Assembly (NCBI GenBank): GCA_013423385.1
Contig: BLZA01000013.1
Span: 558,001-622,000 of the forward strand
DNA from: Naganishia liquefaciens
Lineage: Eukaryota > Basidiomycota > Tremellomycetes > Filobasidiales > Filobasidiaceae
DNA length: 64,000 nt
Direction of reading: 5' to 3'
Below are positions 23,720-33,938 of this stretch, one piece after another. Position 1 is the first letter of the stretch; each line of letters opens with the position of its first letter. Below the pieces are notes generated by a model. It was not told the DNA's origin and made no database searches. It was given only the letters and a program-made list of their open reading frames with translations. The position numbers and the translations under genes are program-made.

Positions 23720-24598
23720 TTAGACTACGTTCCTGAATAGCTGGGTGAAGCGGGGGTCCTGGCTGGCCGTCGTCAGCAGATATTCAAATTTGGTGAAGCC
23801 GCCACTGAACAGTAGCAGGTCGTGATAGTCCTCTGTTATCCTAAAGGTAGCTGCGCTGCCCTCTTCTCTGCCCGAAACAGCTGCCAGGAAACCGTATCGC
23901 AGGGCGTCCTTCAAGATCTTCTCAACTTCACGTCGAACCGGAGTGGGCTGTAACCCTTGCGAAGCCATTGATTCGAGACCGGCAAGCATTTGATGGAACG
24001 ATACGCCGGAGCCGGTGGGTGACTTGCTTTCCAGTGTTTTGACGGTGAGCATGAATGGATACATCGAGTCGCTGATCGGTGGAAATGTGAGCATTGTCCA
24101 CCAGATCAGTCTGCAAAACTGAACCCACAATTGGTCGGCGTCATAGCCTTGTATACACTCCACGCGAGCGTTGAATTGCATTCCCTTGTAGAAACGTCGT
24201 ATGATCGGCAAGTACCGCTCTACATCCTTCGCCGCCGGTCCGTCGGGCCCAAACTTCATGTTCTCGTCTCGCTTCCACCAGATCTTGGGCGGACCATTTT
24301 GGCGCTCTTGCCTCCCAGCTATCAATTTCACGTAGGCGTCGTAGTCATTGCTTGCTGAAGAGGTCCTGATGTATTGCTGGACTCGTCCGTCTACTTCGCT
24401 ATGCTTCGTGTCCAAAAGGCCCAGAGACAAGAATTGCTCGATCGTATCGTTGGCTTGGACCGCTGTGCATGTAAAGTACCCTTGCTTGTCATCGTAGCGT
24501 CTAGCGGCAATCACACAGTCGCCGAGAGTCGCCCATCCGGCATGTCGGCCTTGCGTACGCGCTTGCTCGCTGCGGATCGCATTCAGTGTTTTCGCCAT
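23720..24598 (-). CDS. Intact orphan ORF, 292 residues, unknown function
   Basis: A single uninterrupted frame from ATG at 24598 to a stop at 23720. It is the longest intron-free coding frame in this gene-poor stretch. The composition is that of a folded, helix-rich soluble protein: HAGWATLGDCVIAARRYDD, DAYVKLIAGRQERQNGPP, VERYLPIIRRFYKGMQF, LWVQFCRLIWWTMLTFPP, and a C-terminus FEYLLTTASQDPRFTQLF. There is no signal peptide, catalytic motif or zinc site that I can name. The lack of introns is unusual beside the intron-rich neighbours and would fit a recently acquired or virus-derived gene, but nothing in the sequence proves that. Decayed coding sequence lies immediately upstream on the same strand. 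Confidence 0.55.
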   Translation of the reverse strand: MAKTLNAIRSEQARTQGRHAGWATLGDCVIAARRYDDKQGYFTCTAVQANDTIEQFLSLGLLDTKHSEVDGRVQQYIRTSSASNDYDAYVKLIAGRQERQNGPPKIWWKRDENMKFGPDGPAAKDVERYLPIIRRFYKGMQFNARVECIQGYDADQLWVQFCRLIWWTMLTFPPISDSMYPFMLTVKTLESKSPTGSGVSFHQMLAGLESMASQGLQPTPVRREVEKILKDALRYGFLAAVSGREEGSAATFRITEDYHDLLLFSGGFTKFEYLLTTASQDPRFTQLFRNVV

Positions 24599-24599
24599 G

Positions 24600-26753
24600 A
24601 CTGCGCGGCTTCAACACAGGAGGGCCAATTTCAACGCAGCGTCCAGGCGAGAAAGGTGGATTGACATACTCGACTGGCGTTTGCAACTTTGGTTGCAATT
24701 GATCGTGGATCTCCTTTCCTCTCAACATTGCGTCTCGTACTTCCGAGGCGTTCATTCTGCGCGCGGTCGTTTTTGTGGCAATGACGACGACTATGGTTTG
24801 ATGTCTCTTGCTGGGCAGCTTGGGTTTTCGGGAGCTTCTCAAGGGAGTTTGTAGGTAAAATCAAGTCGACCGATGGTGGATGAGCCAGTCGGCACGAGTC
24901 GTCCACTCCGCCAAGCCGTCAGCACACAGGGTAACGGATATGGCGATCGATCAGTAAGAACAAAAGCCGGCATGAGCTCTTCGTTTCCATCACGCGTTTC
25001 AGCATTCTCAAATACAGGGGAAATGCTGCCGCGCACAGAGTTGCCGAATTGCCCTAGCCGAAGCCGTAGAGTAAAGACAGCATTCAAGCGGTAAAGACAG
25101 CATGCGAGTACAATTACATCTTTAAAGCATCCTCTCGAAAAAACACATATTCGGTAACATGCACCAACAGCGAGAGCCCTCGAGCTCGATGTCGTCGTCG
25201 ACGACCAGGTCATGGTCGAAAAGATCTGCTTTTCGCGCCAGAATTGAGCATCCAGTTGTCGCATCTTTTCGAGTCAGCGGCCGTGCGGTCGATCAGGATG
25301 CTTTTCCGTCAACCGCCTTGAAAAACTCGTGGAAGCAGTCGTCAAGCCGTCAAGGCGTGCCATTTTCAGCATGTTGTCGACTCCCTGCAGACTTTTGAGA
25401 AATATTGTCATGTCGTAGTATTGCTTCGTTGAAATGAAACGACTTGGCGGGGAGCAACGATCGCATCGAGGTATTGAAATAAAGTGAGCTCGCAAAGCTG
25501 CTCTCGCAATGTCTTGGCTTTCGCTTCAGTCGGGCACCGGGTCGCCGTTCTCCTTTGCGGCTTGGATTATCCGAGAGAAAACCTTGTAGATGAGAATACC
25601 GTTGTCCGCGATATTCTGCAGTCCTGAATGCTTCTTGATCACGGTCAACGGTTTCATTGCAGCCATAAACGAAAGAGTAGCATCCCTGATGGATTGAAGG
25701 TTCATAATGGGAATGGCCCTTGGTGTCATGTGGAGCAACTTTACAATTGGTCCATCGTAATGCCGCCCGGCAACCGCAGACACTTGGCGACCCACAATTC
25801 CTTGTTGAAGTGGGCAAAGAGCCGTTGAGATCGCTCTCGTGCTTTCAAGCTTGGGCCATCCGGATGATACTGCCCTTTGCTATCTTTTGTTCACCATCTT
25901 CTGGCAGACCCATCTTCGTTGGAGCGGTTTTCGAGATTCTGCCGAGCGCTTGAGTTGAGGTACGCCTTGACATCCTCGAAATCGATCGAGAGGTTCACTA
26001 ATTGCTGGAAGTTGCCGTCCTCTCCTTCAAAGTGCTCTGCTATCGAAAGCTCTGACAGCAAATACTACTCTACCATATCTTGAATTCCGGTCATCGTACA
26101 AGGCACTACGGCTCCCGTGATGGCGTGCGTGATCTTAGAGGCGACTAGGCAATTTGTCAGATTGGCCCAACCGGCATGCGACCTTCAGTCGGGCTCTGTG
26201 CCTTTTCGATCGAAAACATGTTCCACCAACCCACCATGAATCTATACCGTACGGGAAGAAGCGTATAAGCTGACCAGCCAGATGAGAGAAATAGACAGAC
26301 TTGCTTTTGATTAGTCTTTACTGCTAGACCCAGACGATAAAAGACTTCCTTCCCTCTATCCACCTCATCTCGAGAGGTGTTGAACGCCATATTGGCGAAA
26401 GCTTTGCGAAAGTCGAAGTGTGCGTTGTCGGTGATGAGAGAATCAGTAAAACGTGCGACGCAAAAAGCTGATAATTTCGGCGTTTGGAGATGTGGGTCGA
26501 CGTGATGATGTGATGAACCGGAAAATTGAACGACGAGCAGCAGGAGATCGCTGAGATCGCTTGGGCTCCTTTCCTTACTTATTGCATTAGCCTTCATAAA
26601 TCCCAACGCCAATGAGTCTTCCATCGATCGCGCAGCACTTTCTGCCATCTGAAAACAGGGCTGCGAGCCATCAACAGCAGCGATGATCAAGCCAACGGGT
26701 CGGCGCACAGCCGATTCATCTGAGCTGCCCGGAGATCTCCAAATTTCCATCAA
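24600..26753 (-). pseudogene. Decayed coding region of unknown origin
   Basis: Much of this stretch reads as protein-like sequence on the minus strand, but only in short pieces that change frame or stop. Pieces with convincing composition lie at about 26753-26157, 26100-25800, 25795-25526, 25420-25140 and 25080-24839. The number of breaks is at least half a dozen. No host family is recognised. It could be an old host gene or cluster, or an integrated virus-like sequence. The intact ORF at 23720-24598 lies at its downstream end. Age cannot be judged without relatives to compare. Confidence 0.5.
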
Positions 26754-27454
26754 ATTGCGGCGAAAGGAGACTCAGCGAGAATCTCACAACGAAAAAGATT
26801 GGCTGTTGTTCAAGCTTCATATATCGTCTTGCCGTTGCTGAATCTGGTCGACATTGCACCCCTCAGCTTGGTTCATCGGCAGACAGCAAGAGAACACGCG
26901 TCTCGCTGCGGAGACGAGCAGCTGAAACATGAAGGTTGTGGCTGAATTTAGGGTCCGCGCCCGAAGTCGATCCTTAAAAGGCTCTGACAAGGACAAGCAG
27001 CCATAAGCCGGCTGAAGACTCTAGGATTGCTGGCGGCTGGTTTTCCTCGACCGCTTTGGGGATACCACAAAGGTGAAGCGATAAGCTACGCGTGTGAGCG
27101 GGCAAATTGTGCTGACGGGAAATTGGCGCCAGTCAGCTCGCCAGACTTCTAGCCGCCATTGCGTTTCAGGGTCCTGTGGTGTACATGGTACGATGCTACC
27201 TCGCTGCATGAAATCTTTGGTGTCTCTTGTTCTTGTGCGGATCCGCACGGTTCCCTTTCAACGAGATCATCCTGAAACGTCCTTGAAACTCAGGGGTAAC
27301 TGCCGGCCAGCGTGAGAAGTCGCTCGGGCGCCGGTCAACAAGGCGCGCGCCCGCAATCGACGGCTCGACATTATTGTCTCAAGTCGACTTCAACGGTCTT
27401 GAATCCCATGTTGGCTGTCATTGCTGGATTCAGCAATACATATCGCTTGACATT
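26754..27454. other. Intergenic region
   Basis: About 700 bp between the decayed region and bL21m. No gene recognised. The right end includes an alternative bL21m start at 27408. Confidence 0.5.
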
Positions 27455-28142
27455 ATGGCATCTCGCTCAGCGGAAAGAATGTGGCAGTGTGGTAAGCTCG
27501 GGAGCGATTCCTCGCTGCACCGTGCTGACCCCTTCTTCAGCCACCTCCCTGCTACGTGGGACCGCTTCTAGCACCCTTTCCGGATCCAGTCGTATAGCAG
27601 CTTTTCCATACGCTCGATTCGCTTCAACATCGGCGACGGCATCTACGTCGAAACTGCAACCGCTCCTGCCTGCAACAACGCCTGTGCTTCCTGCCCTGCC
27701 ATCTACCACAAGCGAAGCCATCTCTCTCATTCAATCGAGTTCAACGCCGCAACTCGGACGCTACGTTCTCGCCCGGCTGCATTCGCGGAATTACCTTCTC
27801 CACCCACGAGACATTCTCACTGTCCCGCATCTCAAGGGATCCCCACCACCGGGGACCGTCCTCTCACTCAACCGAATCCTGCAAGTCGGATCTCGCGACT
27901 TTGTGATCAAGGCCCCAGAACCCAGCAAGGCCAGCTCACCATTTGGCACACAGGGGGAGCGCGAGGTTATTCCGCAAGAAGTCGTGCAATGCCATCTGAC
28001 AGTAATGGAGCATACCAAGAGTCCGATGGAGAGAAAGCTGTTGAAGAAGAGGAGAAAGGGGTACAAGAAGACGATCGAGCACAAGCAGGGGTGGACGCGG
28101 CTGAGGGTTGGGGACGTGTTCGTGGGCAATGAGGCCAAGTAG
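27455..28142 (+). CDS. Mitochondrial large-subunit ribosomal protein bL21m
   Basis: A structural protein of the mitochondrial 54S subunit, bound to 23S-type rRNA. Spliced form: exons 27455-27491 and 27541-28142, 212 residues. The N-terminus (MASRSAERMWQCATSLLRG) is basic and Ser-rich, as in mitochondrial presequences. The L21 domain has LGRYVLARLHSRNYLLHPRD, VLSLNRILQVGSRDFVIKAP, CHLTVMEHTKSPMERKLLK and KKRRKGYKKTIEHKQGWTRL, ending in RVGDVFVGNEAK. A second ATG at 27408 reads straight through the 49-nt intron without a stop and meets the same frame, giving a 244-residue alternative. L21 identity is firm; the N-terminus is not settled. Confidence 0.88.
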
Positions 28143-28836
28143 GCGTGTAATGTTGTGGAGGAGCTATGGTATATCATGGCAAGTACGCTGTTGCTAGAAA
28201 GGGAAGCGGTCCCCTGTCGACTGCAGCCGGAGGAAAAATCGGCTTGTCGGGAAACGCGCGGCGGTTACCCCTTTCGCAGAATATTCATTGCCCTCTTTTT
28301 CCCGCTCGTCCCGGCTTTCTGACGAGGGGCAGGGCTTGCTCACCCACGGAATAGTCAGCAATTCCATGACAGGGATTAAATTCCTGCCTGGGCTCCTGGT
28401 CAATGCGATCGGTTGATGCAGCAAGTATATCTTTTGATAAGTCTTGCCAGTGACTGCCGCAAACTCCGAATCATACTCTCTCAACGCCTGATGATCAGAA
28501 TCGTGCTACAGACAGCAGATGCGCCTCGCTTCAGAACATTAAAGGATAGGAATCGCGGCTGAAGCCGCTGGGAATACTTATGGAAGCTAGCACAGTGCAC
28601 AACCATGGCATGCAATTTATGCGCGGGGAGTAAATGCCGCGCGATGTGCAAAAGGGCCCGCGGCGGACGACCGCATGTCAACATTGTCATGCATCATCCA
28701 CCTCTAGCATGCATCACATTCACGCATACCCATGCCGCACAGACTAACACTGTCTAGAGCGTCCACACCGCACAAATCTATTTGCCTTCGCATTCCTCGC
28801 TCCGCGACTCCCCTTGGCATCCAACCATGGAATAGC
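28143..28836. other. Convergent intergenic region
   Basis: About 690 bp between the 3' ends of bL21m (+) and the ataxin-2 homologue (-). No gene or repeat recognised; short frames lack motifs. Confidence 0.5.
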
Positions 28837-31288
28837 CTACGGCGGCGCATGCGGCGCCATCGAATGCGGCATCGGCGACGTCGCTATGTCCGCGATCCGA
28901 AAAAAAAAATCAGCACCCGCTCCGCTGTGCGCGCAAACCAGGAAATAATAGAGGCACTTACGACCCGACGTCATGCCCGGCTGGGGATAATACCCCGGTG
29001 GCCTCATTGGTCCGTTGCCCATCATTTGCGGATTATACGGCATTCCTGAGCACGCGCGGGTGTCATATTAGTCTCGGCTCTCGGACGGGACCCGCGCAAT
29101 GGCAGGAAGAACGTACCCTGCATCATCGGATTACCCATAAACACGCCTCCGTTGCCGGGATACTGCGCAAACATGCCCGGCTGGCCGCCCATATGCTGCA
29201 TCTATTGAACCCACGTCAGCTCCAAGAGACTCCAGCCAAAATCGCTCGGGTTAAGAAAGGACCCACCTGCGGCCCACGGTACGGCGCGAACCCACCGGGA
29301 CCCATGGCAGGGCCCGGTCCACCGGGCTGATACGGTAACACTCCAGGGGGCACGCCTGCCGCTGCTGCGCCGGGAACAGACGGCAACGCTCCCGTCTGCG
29401 CGGGCCCCGGCGAGATCCGTTCATCCTCGATCGTCGTGCCCGTTCGTGCCGGACTGAGGGCGGCGTTGCCTTGCATCATCTGTGCGCCGGGCGGGACGAT
29501 GGGCGGACCCTGCAGGGGGATCACGCCGCCGCCAGCGCCGCCGCCGACGATGGGCGCGTGGACGGGATGTACGCCATTCATGTGAAGCTGGTACATGCCC
29601 GAGGGCTGGAGTGATTGTTGATGCGCGTGCAGCGAGCTGAGGACGCGGCGGCCCGAGTATTGCCAGACCATGGCTGGCGGGCGCAGCGTCGCCGAGGCGG
29701 GGACAAGTCAGCGTGAGAGGGTAAGCACCACCAGATCGCGGCACGACTCACGCGTCTCCTCGGGCTTGGTCGGACGCCGACTCCTCATCGGGTTGAACTC
29801 GTCCCGGACATTCACACCAGAGACGCGTTTCGGCGGGATGATGAAGAAAGGATGACGCGGCGGGGCCTGCTGAATGGGGTTTGGCGTCGCGGCAAGTGCG
29901 GCAGAGGGTAGCGGGGGAATCGCATGGGGTTGTGGAGCGGGTTTGGGCGGGGCGGCCGAAGAAATGTGGCCGTTGGGAGCCTTTACGCCGGCGATCGTGG
30001 GTGCGCCCTGATCACGAGTCACGAAGCGGTTTCAGCACGGGGAACCCGATCCGTGAGCGAGGGTGAGACTTACAGGCGTGAAACTGCTTGCGGCCGGATT
30101 GGGCTTGAACGAAAACGCGGCCGCGGCAGGGTTCAACGTCGGCGCCGCCGACTTGCCTTGGTCCTTTTTCCCGTCCTCCTTTTTCTCATCCTTGCCATGT
30201 CCCGGCACGGCGCGATCGGCCGTGGCGGGGATCTCTACCTTGGGCGGCGCGGCGGATGCGCCCTTGAAGGGCGGGATCTCGGGGATACGCATGCTGATTT
30301 TCGGTTTGACGGGCGCGGGGGCGGCGGCAGGCTTGGGCGCGAGTTTCTCCTCGACCTTGGCCTCACCCGCAGCCACGGCCCCGCTCGACTTTCCCTCGAC
30401 CCTGGCCCCGGCCCCGGCACCTGCGCCTGCGCCTGCGCCTGCGCCGCCCACCTTGACGGGTACTTTGAAACTCTTGCCGAAAGCCTTCAACTCGGCCAGC
30501 CTACGCTCGCGTTCCGTCTTGGCAATGTCGACTTTTGCCTGGGCAATCTTTTCGCGCTCGAGTTGGGCAAAACGACGTAGGGAGTCGGTCACAGTGTTTT
30601 CGGGCGGGGCGGCGGGCGCTGGCGCGGGTTTGACGGTGGTGGTGCCGGTGCCGGTGGTGGTGGTGGGGGTGGTGGTGGTGGATGGCGCCGGGGCGGCGGC
30701 GGGCTTGGGAGCCGAGGTAGGTGCCGCTGGAGTGACAGCCGACTTGCCGCCCGCCTTGGGCGCATCCTTTGATTCCCTCTCGCCCCTCGCTCCCGGCGGA
30801 ACATACGCCGTTCCACTCCTCTTGACGCCGCTAAACCTGGCCTCCTCATCCCATCCTTGCCCACCGACATCATGCCCCCGCTCCTCCATCACATGCACGT
30901 TCGCGCTAACCCCTTGCTCAATCTCACGCGCCAGGACCTCGGCGCGGGATTCCCTGTCGCGGAACCCGGGCTGCGTCCGATCGAGTCGCGTCGTGTACAG
31001 GTCTTCGTCGTACGTTGTCGTCGCCCCGAACAAGCGCGCGTTCGTGGCAAACTGGTCCCATCCGCCTCCTCCTCCTCCTCCTCCTCCGCTTCCGCTTCCG
31101 CTTCCGCTTCCGGCTTTCCCTGACCCGACGCCAAACGTCTCGTCATCAAGTCCTCCCGCCGAACCCCCGTCCGCGGGCCCGTCGGGGACCCAGGGCTTGA
31201 GCTCGCGTTCGCCGTGCCTGGCCTTGGCGCGCGATATATCGGCGTCTGTGCGGAAACCTGATCCTGTGCGGCGCTTTGATTGGGACAT
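28837..31288 (-). CDS. PBP1: Ataxin-2/Pbp1 homologue without Sm-like domain
   Basis: Ataxin-2 proteins bind poly(A)-binding protein and RNA, and take part in stress granules and translation control. About 710 residues. The first residues (RRTGSGFRTDADISRAK) resemble the segment that normally follows the Sm-like domain. After a Gly-rich run encoded by trinucleotide repeats comes LsmAD: WDQFATNARLFGATTTYDED, LYTTRLDRTQPGF and VLAREIEQG (about 31060-30900). A Pro/Ala/Thr-rich linker and a charged helix follow. Two PAM2-like motifs sit close together (LNPAAAAFSFKP and PNPAASSFTP, near 30130-30090). The C-terminus is rich in Pro, Gly, Gln and Met. The last intron joins PGMTSG to PTSPMPHSMAPHAPP. 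No Sm-like domain is seen upstream before the divergent Rho gene at 31607. An in-frame ATG at 31366 adds only a Pro-rich tail. Confidence 0.85.
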
Positions 31289-31409
31289 GGTGGGCGGGCG
31301 CGCGTGCGTGGGAGGACAATAGTGCACGGGGGAGGGGGGGCAAGGCGAGGCGAGCGCGACGTCCAATTAGCGAGCGAGATGATGCGACGTGAGGGGAACC
31401 CCGCCAGGC

Positions 31410-31441
31410 GCGGATGCGGATGCGGATGCGGATGCGGATGC
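31410..31441. repeat. Hexanucleotide microsatellite (CGGATG)n
   Basis: Five consecutive CGGATG units in the shared region between the divergent PBP1 and Rho genes. Expansion or contraction would change promoter spacing only. Confidence 0.9.
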
Positions 31442-31606
31442 AGAGGGGCAGGGGCGTGATGAGGTAAGCAGGGCAGGGCGAGGGCGAGGCAAGGCGGGGC
31501 AGCTGGCGGGGCGGGGGGTAGATGGTCGATCAACATGCAATGGGGTGCGCAGAGCAGAGGTCCCTCACACGACACACACACACGGGAGCAAGAACGCATT
31601 CGCCAC

Positions 31607-33624
31607 ATGTCAGCCAGGCCGGATTACACTCGCAAGCTCGTCGTCGTCGGGGATGGTGGATGCGGCAAGACGTGTCTGTTGACCGTCTTTGCCAGCGGGC
31701 GTTTCCCACAGGTATGTGCGGGTGGGATTGCCCAAACGGGAGTCATGATCGCGCGCGCTGATGTGGGGGGGGGGGGGAATAGGAATACGTGCCGACCGTG
31801 TTTGAAAACACGACCAAGACGGTCGCGTGTCCGACGGATCCGGGGAAGCGGCTCGAGTGGAGCTTGTGGGATACGGCGGGGCAGGAAGAGTTTGATAGGA
31901 TTAGGCCGCTGAGTTATCAAGAGGTGGCCGTGGTGGTGGTCGTGTTTGCGGTGAATTATAGGGCGAGTTTGGGGAATGTGGGGGACAAGGTGAGCCGAGC
32001 GATGGAGCGAGCGAAGCGAGGACACCTCCGAGCGACCGGAGGGAGCGAGAATACCAGCGCCGCAGGCGAGGGAACCCCGAGCGCGCCGTAGGGCGCGCGA
32101 GAAGCCCTCTCTCGTCGAGCGAAGCGAGGACACCTCCGAACGACCGGAGGGAGGATAGGAGGCGCCGCAGGCGAGAATCTTCCGAGCGACCGGAGGGAGC
32201 GAGAATACCTGTCTCGTCGAGCGAAGCGAGGATAGAAGGCGCCGAAGGCGAGGATTCCATCGAGCGACCGGAGGGAGCGAGAATACCTGTCTCGTCGAGC
32301 GAAGCGAGGATAGGAGGTGCCGCAGGCGAGGTTTCCCTCGGGCGAAGCGAGAACACCCATCTCGCCGATAGGAGGCGCCGCACGCAAGAATCGTCCGAGG
32401 TCGTCGTAGGATGGCCGAGTATACCTGTCTTGCCAAACGTCAGCGGCTATAGCACGCGTCACAGGCAAGGAATCTTTGAGGTCGTCGCAGGATAGCCAAT
32501 CGTCGACTTGTTGTTGGACGGAGCGAGGACAGGAGACGTGGAATGCACGAACCTTCCCATCAGCGTCTCATCCGGCAACGCAGAAATAGGTGGGGTCGCA
32601 GGCCTGCATGACCGTCACAAGACGCCCGAGTCTCCGTGTCTGGCCTATCTTCAGTGAAGATAGGAGCCGCTGTAGGCGAGGCATCTCCCAGCACGGCCGC
32701 GTGAATGCCTCACTCCAGGACAACGTCACGCGCTGCATGAAGTAGCATGTTGCGACGCTCATCTCGAAAGACCGCACGATTCAGCAGTATGAGACAAGAG
32801 GCATCACGCAAAATTGCGATACAGACCATCAGAACGGTCGAGATGCGCAGCGATACGGAACGTGCGTGGCGAGTTATCCGACGCTGACGGAAGACGTGTG
32901 AGACTGCATCAATGCCACCCGGTCGGCGCCATTCTCGAAAAGAAATTGAACGGCAGATCGGGTGCTATTTTCAAGTAGAGCGCGAATCCCTCCTCTCCGA
33001 ACGCCCCGAGAATGAAAGGTATCGCTGGCAGAGCTCGCGAGAGCCAGTGGGGAACAGCAAACGCAGTCGAGGACATCGCACTGTTTTGCCACTGAACGCA
33101 GGAGACGTCGGGAAAGTTGCGATCTGCCTGTAACCGCGAACGGGAGAAAACGACTACGGCTGTCGCCGGGGGTGACAAACACAAGATGTGACTCGCTCAG
33201 AGTTTGCCTTTCGCTCCTCCTTCCGGAACGATCCATCTCTGCTGACCGGAGTCCGCTCGAAATCTTGCCTGGATTGCCTTTGCACAACACGCATACCATG
33301 CTGACACCCTCTCCTCAGTGGTATCCCGAAATATCCCACTTCACCCCGCACACGCCGACACTCCTCGTCGGCACCAAAATCGACACACGCCATTCGCAGA
33401 CCGAACTTTCCCTCATGCGGACGCAAGGACAGGCGCCTGTCACACCCGAGGAAGGCGCCGCCGTCGCGCGCGAAATCGGGGCCAAGGCGTATCTCGAGTG
33501 TTCGGCCATGACGGGGGAAGGCGTCGCGAGGGTGTTTGAAGAGGCATGGAGGGTTTGCGCCAGGACGGGAATGGGCGTGCGCAAACGCGGGCAGGGAGAG
33601 AAGAGGAAGTGTGTAGTGCTGTGA
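31607..33624 (+). CDS. Rho-family small GTPase, Rho4-like
   Basis: A membrane-anchored switch for actin, septation and polarity. Three exons (31607-31711, 31783-31989, 33319-33624) give 205 residues. The P-loop GDGGCGKT is at residues 15-22, the effector loop is YVPTVFENTTKTV, DTAGQEEFDRIRPLSY begins at residue 65, TKID is at 123-126 and the ECSA box is near residue 170. The C-terminus is basic and ends CVVL, a geranylgeranylation-type CAAX box. GDGGCGKT and the length fit Rho4 best. The join GNVGDK|WYPEISHF is exactly where other Rho proteins have NVxDKWxPEV. Intron 1 contains a 13-base G run. Intron 2 is 1,329 nt long, about 20 times the local norm, and holds the repeats listed separately. 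Reading into it gives a stop after about 33 codons. Confidence 0.92.
32000..32400. repeat. Degenerate tandem repeats with mirror-symmetric cores, inside the Rho intron
   Basis: Several short modules alternate: GAGCGAAGCGAG (a perfect mirror), GAGCGACCGGAGGGAGCGAG (a near mirror), GGCGCCGCAGGCGAG, and GCGCGCCGTAGGGCGCGC (a 7-bp stem with loop GTAG). A larger unit starting CTCGTCGAGCGAAGCGAGGA begins at 32111, 32213 and 32291, so the period is about 78-102 bp. Decayed copies continue to about 32400. The rest of the intron (32400-33318) is not obviously repetitive and I see no gene in it. Confidence 0.85.
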
Positions 33625-33938
33625 AGTCGAGGAATTGTTTCTATGGTTGTATTAGCATACTGTAACTTGTATTCAGTCGCGCAGCGGTGACAGCGGTGAG
33701 GCTGCCGTGCGTCGGCTCTGGGAAACGTTTCGATCGAGACGATGATGCCGGCGTTCGCGATAGCTGCATCGTTCGATCATGGGCTTTTGGTCCGACGAGG
33801 CGGCGACAGCGGACGCGACCGGACGATTTACGATTCTCAGCCGACCCTCTTCTTCACGGCCCTATCAGCCTCCAATCAATCTCAAGGTGACAGCGGGCAC
33901 GATCACATGATGGTCATCAACATGCACATCGCACTATG

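Noticed and set aside
30063-31322. 419-codon + frame opposite PBP1
   Set aside because: A shadow frame rich in Ala, Gly, Pro and Ser, caused by GC-rich repeats; LsmAD and PAM2 on the minus strand are the real signal.
31289-31366. Upstream in-frame ATG of PBP1 at 31366
   Set aside because: It adds only a Pro/Cys-rich tail that does not resemble an Sm-like domain; the ATG at 31288 is preferred.
32000-32400. CRISPR-like array
   Set aside because: Repeats are imperfect, differ in core sequence, lack uniform spacers, and lie in a eukaryotic intron.
31901-32468. Minus-strand repetitive frames inside the Rho intron (ILASLDETG-type repeats)
   Set aside because: The repeats follow from the DNA tandem array; several frames are open at once, so no protein is inferred.
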